In this document: positions 1 to 6,758 of the stretch, piece after piece
How the letters are laid out: each line of letters begins with the position of its first letter
Position numbering within the stretch: position 1 is the first letter of the stretch
Origin: an uncultured Clostridia bacterium
GTDB taxonomy: Bacteria > Bacillota > Clostridia > Peptostreptococcales > Acidaminobacteraceae
Direction of reading: 5' to 3'
Length of the DNA: 41,059 nucleotides
Assembly (NCBI GenBank): GCA_927417275.1
Contig: CAKMJV010000004.1
Coordinates: 1 to 41,059, forward strand
Notes under the pieces: generated by a model
What the model was told of the DNA's origin: nothing
Databases searched by the model: none
What the model saw: only the letters and a program-made list of their open reading frames with translations
Position numbers and translations under genes: made by a program

Positions 1-76
1 CATAATAGTTCATGATAACAAAAGAAGTTAGCGGATAAAATAGTCTGATGCAAAATGCAACAGAATAATTTGTCTA

Positions 77-472
77 CTAACTTCTTTTATTTTGCTTGAT
101 AGTGTTTGATTCAAATGCAGATAGTGTGTGGAATAACACATTATCAGGATACTCATAAATTTTATTCATTGTGTTGTCAATTAACAAAATCAGCCATTGT
201 GTTTCAAAGAGCGATTTCACCCTCTCTGAAAATCTTTCCTGTTCGTTATCTGGCGCGTAGTTCGCCAGATACTCAAGCGCTTCCTCCATTGTTCGACTAC
301 AGTACATTTCTGCACTCTCACAAACTTCAAAAACACGATTTGATGTTGACCAAACAACGGGTCTATATATCTTGAGTAGCAATTTTGTTTTATGCAGAAC
401 AGAATTACGATCAATGTTCAATCCTTTAAACATTAACCCACATTGCTTCATTACTCTGCTTTCCTTTCTCAT
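77..472 (-). CDS. Hypothetical protein of the accessory island
   Basis: I do not recognise this 131-residue protein. It is soluble-looking, has no signal peptide or membrane segment, and contains a Glu-rich helical stretch (about residues 62-90) followed by a hydrophobic patch and an Ile/Tyr-rich tail. The ATG is preceded by AAGGATTG at a slightly long spacing; an internal ATG at residue 8 is an alternative start. It is divergent from the XRE regulator at 652 and shares its intergenic region, so it could be regulated by it. Codon use is AT-rich like the rest of the island. Function unknown; coding status is inferred from length, start site and amino acid composition. Confidence 0.5.
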   Translation of the reverse strand: MRKESRVMKQCGLMFKGLNIDRNSVLHKTKLLLKIYRPVVWSTSNRVFEVCESAEMYCSRTMEEALEYLANYAPDNEQERFSERVKSLFETQWLILLIDNTMNKIYEYPDNVLFHTLSAFESNTIKQNKRS

Positions 473-570
473 GGCATCAATCCTTCCTTATATTTCATGT
501 TGACTCTGGGCAACAAGAAGTGGTATATTTATTACGAACGAAGTTGCATATTCAATAATCAAATTATACT

Positions 571-583
571 CGAACGTATGTTC
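571..583. promoter_or_regulatory. LexA/DinR-like box upstream of the XRE-ImmA pair
   Basis: The palindrome CGAACGTATGTTC matches the Firmicute LexA (DinR) consensus GAAC-N4-GTTC exactly in its half sites. It lies directly downstream of a possible -10 (TATACT, 565-570) for the regulator gene. SOS control of XRE/ImmA modules is common in integrative elements and prophages, which makes this plausible, but it could also be the operator of the XRE protein itself. Confidence 0.4.
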
Positions 584-651
584 TGTGTCAATCAGAATAT
601 TAAGAACATTACTGCATGCTAAATGCAAAATAACTGGAAGGAGTCATGGTC

Positions 652-1074
652 ATGTTGTTTGGTGATAAAATTAAGGAACTCAGGAATTTGGCAGAAATGA
701 GTCAACAGGAGTTAGCTAATCAAACTGGACTTTCATTGCGCTCTATTCAGAACTACGAGAGCAATCAACGCTATCCAAAAGATGTGGCTATTCTAAACAA
801 GCTGTGCGTTGCTTTAAGCACCACAATCGAAGAACTCATGAAAGAAGAAGACAATTTTATTGTAGAAGCAGCATCTAAGTATGGCGCACGTGGGAAAAAA
901 GATGCTAAATTGCTTGTTGAAGAACTCGGCGGACTATTTGCAGGTGGCGAACTAGGCGAAGAAGACAAGGACAAAGTATTTAGAGCCATTACAGAGATGT
1001 ATTGGAAGGCAAAAGATAATAATAAAAAATACACTCCCAAAAAATACAAAAAAAACAGCGAGCCTAATGAATAG
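652..1074 (+). CDS. XRE-family HTH regulator (ImmR-like)
   Basis: Residues 3-60 form a classic Cro/C1-type helix-turn-helix (KIKELRNLAEMSQQELANQT, then LSLRSIQNYE). The C-terminal half has the FAGGELGEEDKDKV segment and a Lys-rich tail that I associate with regulators found beside ImmA/IrrE peptidases in clostridial integrative elements. I start it at the second ATG (652) because AGGAG is 8 bases upstream; the ATG at 646 would leave only 2. The peptidase follows 65 bases downstream on the same strand, as in the ImmR/ImmA pair of ICEBs1, where the peptidase cleaves the repressor after DNA damage. The role as repressor of an integrative element is inferred from that context; the rest of the element is not visible here. 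Confidence 0.85.
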   Translation: MLFGDKIKELRNLAEMSQQELANQTGLSLRSIQNYESNQRYPKDVAILNKLCVALSTTIEELMKEEDNFIVEAASKYGARGKKDAKLLVEELGGLFAGGELGEEDKDKVFRAITEMYWKAKDNNKKYTPKKYKKNSEPNE

Positions 1075-1139
1075 TCACTGTCCGTTTTTAGGGATAGTTC
1101 ATTTGTTATACTTGTTATGCTGGGGGAGGTGAATTTATC

Positions 1140-1652
1140 ATGCCAAATAGAGATTATATTCAGGCTGTCGCTCATGAGCTTATAAAAAAATATGATACAC
1201 GGGATCCATTTGAATTATGCAAAGCCATTGGAGTTGAGGTCTTTTATGCAGACCTCGGAAGTTTGAAAGGGATGTATAAATATCTTAAGAAGAACCGTTT
1301 TGCTGTCATAAATGAAAAGCTTGACTCATACTCCAAAACGCTTGTGTGTGCTCACGAGCTTGGCCATGATATATTGCATCAAGATTTAGCCAAAAGGGTC
1401 TGCTTACAGGAATTCATGCTCTATGATATGAAAAGTCGTCCGGAGTATGAAGCCAATTTGTTCGCTTCAGAAATTCTGTTGCCTGACGATAAAATTTTGA
1501 CGTTGGCACATGATGGCTATGACATTGATCAAATTGCTAAAGCTTTATCGACCGATATAAATTTGGTGGCCATTAAGATATCTTCAATGAATACTCGAGG
1601 GCATCAATTCAATAATGTAATCGATGCGAAATCTGATTTTTTGAGAAAATAG
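1140..1652 (+). CDS. ImmA/IrrE family metallo-endopeptidase
   Basis: The zinc-binding HELGH motif (about residues 73-77, in CAHELGHDILH) and a downstream YEANLFASEILLP segment supplying the third ligand Glu are typical of ImmA/IrrE (Peptidase_M78) proteins. The length of 170 residues is normal for the family. The gene follows the XRE regulator in the same direction, with its own GGGGGAGGTG ribosome site. Members of this family inactivate the cognate XRE repressor, so regulator and peptidase probably form a derepression switch. The direct partner is inferred from adjacency. Confidence 0.9.
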   Translation: MPNRDYIQAVAHELIKKYDTRDPFELCKAIGVEVFYADLGSLKGMYKYLKKNRFAVINEKLDSYSKTLVCAHELGHDILHQDLAKRVCLQEFMLYDMKSRPEYEANLFASEILLPDDKILTLAHDGYDIDQIAKALSTDINLVAIKISSMNTRGHQFNNVIDAKSDFLRK

Positions 1653-1659
1653 GAGCTTT

Positions 1660-2130
1660 CTAAACTGGAAGCTCTTCTTTTATTGATTTTATTGCAGCTT
1701 CAATCTTATATGCATCCAATAACGGCTTATTTTTCTTTGATATGTTCACGCCATATTCCGGTGCGCTTTTTAAACCATCATAGTCCTTATCACATAATAA
1801 TGAGTTTGGTGTTTTCCAAGCGGTTGCTGGAATAAGGTAAACATCTGGGAGCTTTCCATCTGAAAATACCATCAGGATCAGATACGTGTTCAAATCACAG
1901 ATATTCCATTTATCTTTTTTCATGAAGATATAATTTGTTTGACGAACCGCCTTTACCTGTAATTCAAAGAATCGTCCGTCTTTATTTTTTGCAATAAAAT
2001 CTATGCCGTGATCATCGACCTCGGACGTATAAATTTCAAATCCATAAGATGCGAATTCCATCTTTGCATAGTATTCTGCGTATCTTCCCAATTGCAAATG
2101 ATTTAGTTTTGACCAGTCAGTACTTGGCAT
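1660..2130 (-). CDS. DUF4365-type nuclease-like protein
   Basis: The 156-residue protein starts with a short HLQLGRYAEYYAKMEF helix, then DDHGIDFIAKN and FFELQVKAVR. The spaced D...(E/Q)xK arrangement resembles the PD-(D/E)xK nuclease-fold core of DUF4365 proteins. The start at 2130 is chosen because AAAGGGTGA lies just upstream; the longer frame to 2181 has no comparable site and would overlap the next gene more. It is convergent with the ImmA gene (7 bases between stops) and sits 37 bases downstream of the zinc-ribbon gene, probably co-transcribed. The substrate is unknown; such proteins are common in mobile islands. Family assignment is by motif recall, not by search. Confidence 0.65.
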   Translation of the reverse strand: MPSTDWSKLNHLQLGRYAEYYAKMEFASYGFEIYTSEVDDHGIDFIAKNKDGRFFELQVKAVRQTNYIFMKKDKWNICDLNTYLILMVFSDGKLPDVYLIPATAWKTPNSLLCDKDYDGLKSAPEYGVNISKKNKPLLDAYKIEAAIKSIKEELPV

Positions 2131-2167
2131 ATAATTCACCCTTTCAGTCACAATTAAACATCTATTT

Positions 2168-2377
2168 TTATTCGCCCTCAATCAGCCTGGCAACATCCTT
2201 GCCACATTTTTTGCATTTCCCCTTTAGTAGAACGCCATATTTATCATCATTAATTGTATAATCAACAACGGTTGTCACCTTACAGGAAATACAAAATACA
2301 TTGTTAATAAGCATCTCTTGAACATTCTTCGGAATCTTATTCCATTTTTGAGCTGCCTTAAAATCAACTACAGCCAT
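2168..2377 (-). CDS. Small zinc-ribbon protein
   Basis: This 69-residue protein contains CISC (about residue 29) and CKKCG (about residue 54), a four-cysteine zinc-ribbon arrangement, with a short basic N-terminal helix (AAQKWNKIPKNVQEML). The start at 2377 follows a strong GGAGGG site; the ATG further upstream at 2431 lacks one. It is upstream of the DUF4365-type gene on the same strand. I recognise the sequence style from small conserved clostridial island proteins but cannot name a function. A nucleic-acid-binding role would be a guess. Confidence 0.7.
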   Translation of the reverse strand: MAVVDFKAAQKWNKIPKNVQEMLINNVFCISCKVTTVVDYTINDDKYGVLLKGKCKKCGKDVARLIEGE

Positions 2378-2451
2378 TGCTATCCCTCCAGATATTACAA
2401 ACCCATTATATTCATGATCCACATTTGTCAAAACAGGCAGCTAGATTCATT

Positions 2452-2928
2452 TTATACGTACTGTTCCAATATTTCTTTCAAATTTGTCTTGTACTGCTCA
2501 ACCACCGTTTCGGGAGATAACACTTTTACCTTGCTTCCGAATTGAGAGATCCAAGCGAAGAATGTTGAACTCACAGCTACTTTAATCCATATATTAAAGT
2601 TATCATCATCTGATTTTCCGATTATAATGTCTTTACCAAAGCGGTCAACTACAGCATTTACAAGAGAATTATCAAATTGAATTTTTACAGTTACTTCTTC
2701 TCCACCGAACATATTGAAGACTTTCTTTGAATATTCTGATATGTCAAATTGCTCTCTATTCAGAAGTGGATCTCTGGCCTCATCTTTCAAATCAATTTCT
2801 GTCATCCTATCCACTCGATAGTGCGTGAAGCCATTATATTTGGTTGAGAATGTAACCAGATAATAATTCTCATCATCCCATGATAAACCATAAGGACTCA
2901 CTGTATACTTATCGCCATTTTTTCTATA
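2452..2928 (-). pseudogene. WYL-domain regulator, N-terminal half lost
   Basis: The frame reads without stop from the IS boundary at 2928 and encodes the C-terminal half of a WYL-type transcriptional regulator: YRKNGDKYTVSPYGL followed by WDDENYYLVTF and HYRVDRM, the usual WYL-domain landmarks, then the WCX-like C-terminal domain. Complete family members are about 300 residues with an N-terminal HTH; only about 159 codons remain. The break coincides exactly with the left inverted repeat of the IS30-type element, and the missing 5' half is not on the other side of the element, so sequence was deleted as well as interrupted. A shorter product from the ATG at 2901 is possible but would lack DNA binding. 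Confidence 0.85.
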
Positions 2929-2965
2929 GGCTGAATTGAAAAGTTAAATTCCAGTTCATTCAGCC
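2929..2965. repeat. Left IS end with internal hairpin
   Basis: The terminal heptamer GGCTGAA (2929-2935) is repeated inverted as TTCAGCC at 2959-2965, so the left end can fold into a stem with a 23-base loop. The right end has no equivalent. This may be a regulatory structure that limits read-through into the transposase, or chance. Confidence 0.45.
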
Positions 2966-3085
2966 AAAACTAGAATTTACTATTGCAAAGTTACTACCAG
3001 AATTTACTGTTGCAAATGTTCTGGTCTGATATACTAATAGCTTAGCAACAGAGTCCGCATGGCGTAAATCCAAGGAGAAATTACC

Positions 3086-4378
3086 ATGGCGAAAAACGCA
3101 CATCTGACTCTTGATGAAAGAGCCCATATTGAAGTATCCCTTAGAGAAGGAGACTCATTTACTGAGATTGGAAGAGAACTGAATAAAGATCCATCTACCA
3201 TCTCAAAAGAAGTTAAAAACCATATTCAAATAGTACGTAAAGGAAGTTTTAATCCCTGTACCAATCGCTCCGACTGTTCACATTTGGGAAAAGCATGCAA
3301 ACCGTGTAAACACCCACATCATGGATCCTGCAAGAGATGCACATATCGTAACTGTTATGAGCATTGCCCTGATTTTATTGAACTTACTTGTCAGAAACTG
3401 AATAAACCACCTTATGTTTGTAACGGCTGCGATGTTCGCATGCGTTGTAAGCTGGAGCGTCATCTTTATGATGCTAAGCAAGCACAAAAGGAATACGAGT
3501 CCATTCGTTCTGAGAGCCGCCAAGGTATAGCAATTACCTCGACAGAATTAAAACGTATCGATGGAATTATCTCACCATTGGTTAAGCAAGGACAATCGAT
3601 ACACATGATTTGTGTTAACAATTCCGACAATATCATGTTGGATGAAAAGACTATCTATAATTACATTGATGCAGGTCTTTTATCTGTTGGCAACATCGAT
3701 CTTCCTAGGAAGGTGCGATACCGTACCCGCTCACGCAAGAAACATGTAAGAGTAGATAAGCAATGTCATGTAGGTCGAACCTATGAAGAGTTCGAGTCAT
3801 ACATCGCTGTAAATCCTGATGTTCCTATCGTAGAAATGGATTCTGTTGAAGGTCGCAAAGGCGGAAAGGTCCTTCTTACAATCTACTTTAGAAACTGCAG
3901 TCTCATGTTAGCCTTTGTCCGGGATGCAAATACAGCTCGAACAGTGTCAGAAATATTTGATTGGATGTATGAACTTTTAGGTCATGATGCGTTTACTGAT
4001 TTATTCCAGTCCATCCTCACAGACAGGGGAAGCGAATTTACAAATCCTCTCTCAATAGAGTTCAATAAGGATAATGAACGTAGAACCCGTATATTTTACT
4101 GCGATCCTCAACGTTCTGACCAAAAAGGTGGATGTGAGGTAACCCATGAAATGATAAGACGTGTATTACCAAAAGGAACATCCTTTGATGCACTGAGTCA
4201 GGAGGACATTTCCCTAATGATGAGTCATATCAATTCATATAACAGAAAAAAGCTGAACAACCAGTCCTCACACCAGATGTTCAGCTTCCTATATAGCGAG
4301 GAAATACTTCATAAGCTTAATATCAAGCTCGTTCCCGCTAATGAGATTAATCTAACACCTCTGTTGCTAAAAAAGTAA
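3086..4378 (+). CDS. IS30-family transposase
   Basis: The 430-residue protein has an N-terminal HTH_38-type domain (LTLDERAHIEVSLREGDSFT, then IGRELNKDPSTISKEV). A cysteine-rich region of about residues 52-120 with many CxxC pairs follows, then a DDE integrase core with VEMDSVEG (first Asp), LTDRGSEF (second Asp) and CEVTHEMIRR (Glu). This architecture and length fit the IS30 family. The ATG has AAGGAG upstream. The frame is intact and all three catalytic acids are present, so the element may still be active. Confidence 0.95.
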   Translation: MAKNAHLTLDERAHIEVSLREGDSFTEIGRELNKDPSTISKEVKNHIQIVRKGSFNPCTNRSDCSHLGKACKPCKHPHHGSCKRCTYRNCYEHCPDFIELTCQKLNKPPYVCNGCDVRMRCKLERHLYDAKQAQKEYESIRSESRQGIAITSTELKRIDGIISPLVKQGQSIHMICVNNSDNIMLDEKTIYNYIDAGLLSVGNIDLPRKVRYRTRSRKKHVRVDKQCHVGRTYEEFESYIAVNPDVPIVEMDSVEGRKGGKVLLTIYFRNCSLMLAFVRDANTARTVSEIFDWMYELLGHDAFTDLFQSILTDRGSEFTNPLSIEFNKDNERRTRIFYCDPQRSDQKGGCEVTHEMIRRVLPKGTSFDALSQEDISLMMSHINSYNRKKLNNQSSHQMFSFLYSEEILHKLNIKLVPANEINLTPLLLKK

Positions 4379-4440
4379 AATAGTAAACGCCATTCGGAAT
4401 CAATATCGAACCGTGTAGGGGTGGAATTTAATCTTGCGAA

Positions 4441-4486
4441 AAAGGAAGCTAAATTCGACCTCCGGTTAGCGTGCACTTCTTTTTTA
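4441..4486 (+). terminator. Probable transposase terminator
   Basis: About 65 bases beyond the transposase stop, GAAGCTAA pairs imperfectly with TTAGC...CTTC and is followed by a TTTTTT run (about 4480-4485). It lies inside the IS. Stem strength is moderate because of a bulge. Confidence 0.45.
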
Positions 4487-4780
4487 GTGGTATTAACCTC
4501 AAAGAAAGCATAACAGCTATTGGACTATAAAACAATCTGTTTGGTGTAGTAAATTCTGGTTATAGAACTGTTTGCAATACTTACTTCCAGTATTTTAGTA
4601 ACAACTTGGTTTGCTGGAATTTAGTCTTGCAAGAGATTCGGCGAACAGGAAGTTACTTTTGCAAACTGGAATCTTGGATTTCAATTCAGCCTTTAACATT
4701 TAACGAATCAAATAATCTGGCAATTAGATTGCAGATATTCATTAATAGGTGTATTATTTAACTTAGGCAGGTGATAATTA

Positions 4781-4996
4781 ATGAAATTAACGATGGGTGA
4801 GAAAATTCGAATTTTACTGAAGAGAAAAAATGTAACGATAATAGAACTTAGCAAAAGACTTGGAACTACAAATCAGAACATGGCAAATAAATTCAAAAGA
4901 GATAACTTCTCAATGAATGAATTAGAAGAGATTGCAAAGACTTTGGATTGTGAGTTCGAGGGATATTTTGTTGATAAGAACGGGAATAAGATATAA
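4781..4996 (+). CDS. Small XRE-type HTH protein
   Basis: This 71-residue protein is essentially one helix-turn-helix domain: GEKIRILLKRKNVTIIELSK, then RLGTTNQNMANKFKRDNFSM. The C-terminal tail is short (FEGYFVDKNG). Such single-domain regulators are common cargo in clostridial mobile elements. The ATG follows AGGTGATAATTA. It sits directly right of the IS element and just upstream of a strong promoter (5028-5056). Its target is unknown. Confidence 0.8.
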   Translation: MKLTMGEKIRILLKRKNVTIIELSKRLGTTNQNMANKFKRDNFSMNELEEIAKTLDCEFEGYFVDKNGNKI

Positions 4997-5027
4997 TACT
5001 CTTTTTCGCTAGTTATAAATGTTATTA

Positions 5028-5056
5028 TTGAATAGTTTTGGCAACTGATGTATAAT
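5028..5056 (+). promoter_or_regulatory. Strong sigma-A-type promoter
   Basis: TTGAAT (5028-5033) and a perfect TATAAT (5051-5056) are separated by exactly 17 bases. It would drive the short reading frame at 5104 and possibly the CorA gene at 5313. The 316 bases between 4997 and 5312 otherwise contain only that short frame and a possible leader hairpin. Confidence 0.65.
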
Positions 5057-5103
5057 TGCTAGATGGTTTTAATACTTTTCATGTTAAGAAAGAGGTGAGA
5101 TAT

Positions 5104-5193
5104 ATGGATAGTGGTCCTGAACATAGTTGTTACAACCAAAATTTAATAAAGCACCTTAATCCTATCTATATGATTACCTTTATGTATACTTGA
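5104..5193 (+). CDS. 29-residue reading frame, leader peptide or gene remnant
   Basis: An ATG follows an excellent ribosome site (AGAGGTGAG) about 48 bases after the consensus promoter at 5028-5056. The frame runs MDSGPEHSCYNQNLIKHLNP and nine more residues to TGA. I do not recognise it. Its start signals are too good for random sequence, but the peptide is short. It could be the 5' remnant of a gene whose remainder was replaced when the CorA segment joined, or a leader peptide for the CorA gene 120 bases downstream. Confidence 0.35.
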   Translation: MDSGPEHSCYNQNLIKHLNPIYMITFMYT

Positions 5194-5228
5194 TTATATC
5201 TTGTATTAATCCCGTATACTAAGTTTAC

Positions 5229-5284
5229 TGTGAGAAAAAACGCTTGAGACATGTAATCATAAAGATCGCTTTTGTGTGCTCACA
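5229..5284 (+). promoter_or_regulatory. Possible leader hairpin before the CorA gene
   Basis: TGTGAG (5229-5234) can pair with CTCACA (5279-5284), 29 bases before the CorA start. The interior does not fold into any riboswitch I recognise; in particular it does not show the M-box Mg2+ sensor pattern. It may simply be a chance stem. Confidence 0.25.
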
Positions 5285-5312
5285 TTATTCTAAGTATTGA
5301 AAGGAGATTATT

Positions 5313-6245
5313 ATGATCAAGTATTTTAAAACACTCAATGAATCTTTAATCCAATTAAATGAAATTCAAGATAACATCTGGATTAATATGATTAAACCAA
5401 CAGAGGAAGAAATCAATATAATAAGTAATTCATTTTCAATTCCACAAGACCATTTACGAGCAGCTCTTGATGAAGAGGAACGATCAAGAATAGAAGTAGA
5501 TGAGAACTGTACGCTCATTCTAGTAGATGTTCCATTTTTTGAAGAAAATGATGGATCAAAGATTTATACAACATTACCTATGGGAATCATTTTATCAGGT
5601 GAAAATATTATAACAGTATGCCTAAAGGCAATCCCATTACTAAATGATTTCATGTCTGGTAAAATTAAAAGTTTCTACACTTTCAAGAAAAGTCGATTTA
5701 TACTTCAATTACTTTTCAAAAATGCAACTTATTACCTTCAATATTTGAAACAAATTGATCGCATGAGCCTTAATATTGAACGTGAACTGCATAAATCTAT
5801 GAAAAACAAAGAATTAATTCAACTTCTGGATTTAGAGAAAAGCTTAGTTTATTTTTCTACTTCTTTAAGAAGTAATGAAATTGTTCTTGAAAAAATGCTC
5901 AAACTTGATGCAATTAAAAAATATCCTGAAGATGAAGATTTACTTGAAGATGTTATTATTGAAAATAAGCAAGCTATTGAAATGGCCAATATCTATAGCA
6001 ATATTTTAAGCGGAATGATGGACGCTTTTGCTTCTATTATTTCAAACAATCTAAACATTGTAATGAAGTTTTTAACCTCAGTGACAATTGTACTTACTAT
6101 TCCTACAATGATTGCAAGCTTTTTTGGAATGAATGTACCTGTTCCTTTGTCTATGCAGCCTTATGCGTTTATTATAATAATCGCAATTTCTTTAGGGTTA
6201 TCAACTATTCTGGCTCTTTTCATGGTAAAGAAAAAAATGTTTTAA
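5313..6245 (+). CDS. CorA-family divalent cation transporter
   Basis: The 310-residue protein has the cytoplasmic CorA-type N-terminal domain and a long helical region. Two C-terminal membrane segments (about 252-272 and 282-303) are separated by the signature GMN motif (FFGMNVPVPL), which forms the ion-selective loop. It should be a pentameric Mg2+ (or Co2+/Ni2+) channel in the cytoplasmic membrane. The length is normal. AAAGGAG precedes the ATG. Composition is AT-rich like the island around it, and it is closed by the strong terminator at 6329-6377. The exact ion is not determined by sequence. Confidence 0.92.
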   Translation: MIKYFKTLNESLIQLNEIQDNIWINMIKPTEEEINIISNSFSIPQDHLRAALDEEERSRIEVDENCTLILVDVPFFEENDGSKIYTTLPMGIILSGENIITVCLKAIPLLNDFMSGKIKSFYTFKKSRFILQLLFKNATYYLQYLKQIDRMSLNIERELHKSMKNKELIQLLDLEKSLVYFSTSLRSNEIVLEKMLKLDAIKKYPEDEDLLEDVIIENKQAIEMANIYSNILSGMMDAFASIISNNLNIVMKFLTSVTIVLTIPTMIASFFGMNVPVPLSMQPYAFIIIIAISLGLSTILALFMVKKKMF

Positions 6246-6328
6246 CATGTTGAAAATTAATACTGATTATGATAAATTCATATTATTGGGATGAAGTTCT
6301 CCCTAAGCTTAGCTTGAACCGCAAAATT

Positions 6329-6377
6329 GCTGATGACTTCTGTGATTTTTTATTTTCACAGACTCATCAGCTTTTTT
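6329..6377 (+). terminator. Rho-independent terminator of the CorA gene
   Basis: GCTGATGA (6329-6336) and TCTGTGA (6339-6345) pair with TCACAGA (6356-6362) and TCATCAGC (6364-6371), followed by TTTTTT. This is a long, strong hairpin. Confidence 0.85.
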
Positions 6378-6554
6378 ATTATAGGGTCAATTCCCCTAAC
6401 TGCGGGTGTATTAGCTGGTAATACCATATTGACAGTAGCTGTTTTGGCAATTATGATTACTGCTCCATTGGGCGCCATTGGTATTGATCATTTGCATAGC
6501 CGATTGTTAAAAAAGATGATTAATAATATAAATTTAGATAATGAAATGCCCTAG
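6378..6554 (+). pseudogene. C-terminal remnant of a cation:proton antiporter
   Basis: Directly after the CorA terminator, the frame encodes GSIPLTAGVLAGNTILTVAV then LAIMITAPLGAIGIDHLHSR, which strongly resembles the last transmembrane segment and tail of CPA1-type Na+/H+ antiporters (I/V-P-L-x-x-G...LAILITAPLGA). Nothing upstream in this frame belongs to the family, because the preceding bases are the terminator hairpin. About 55 codons remain of a protein normally near 400 residues. It has no ribosome site of its own, so I take it as a decayed gene end at a recombination junction. The stop codon lies within the first arm of the inverted repeat 6530-6595. Confidence 0.65.
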
Positions 6555-6595
6555 ATTCTACTAATTGAATCTAGGGCATTTCATTATCTAAATTT
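6530..6595. repeat. Perfect 29-bp inverted repeat
   Basis: Arms 6530-6558 and 6567-6595 are perfect reverse complements (29 bp) around an 8-base loop, TACTAATT. The left arm encodes the last residues and stop of the antiporter remnant. There is no U-run on either side, so it is not a classical intrinsic terminator, although its size would block transcription in both directions. It marks the right edge of the AT-rich island. From here to 6758 I see no gene. Confidence 0.9.
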
Positions 6596-6758
6596 CCATT
6601 TTTGAACCTCAAAATCTACTGTTGGTAGACGTGTTCCCACGTACCATGTCATATTGCGATTTTGATTTTGATACTCCTTTTTAGGTCTTTTTGGGGGTAA
6701 TTTTCGCTACTTTTGCTAAAACTAAAGAAGTCATAAAAGTGCTTAAACTCCAGTAAAA

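Larger units (their letters stand above)
2929..4693 (+). mobile_element. IS30-family insertion sequence
   Basis: The element is about 1765 bp and bounded by imperfect inverted repeats. The left end starts GGCTGAATTGAAA and the right end reads the same on the minus strand; 23 of the first 28 positions agree, ending in ATTCCAGTT. Copies of an AGAATTTACT / TTGCAA motif recur inside both ends, probably transposase-binding sites. It carries one transposase gene. No convincing target duplication is visible (TATA on the left, TTTA on the right), which fits a deletion or recombination after insertion. The 315 bases after the transposase are non-coding apart from a probable terminator and the right-end motifs. 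Confidence 0.88.

Noticed and set aside
5221..5312. Mg2+ riboswitch (M-box) before the CorA gene
   Set aside because: Only one 6-bp stem is visible and none of the conserved M-box segments; the leader is also too short.
6584..6652. 22-residue minus-strand frame behind AAAAAGGAG
   Set aside because: The ribosome-like sequence is about 20 bases from the ATG and the frame ends within the hairpin arm; no sign of a real gene.
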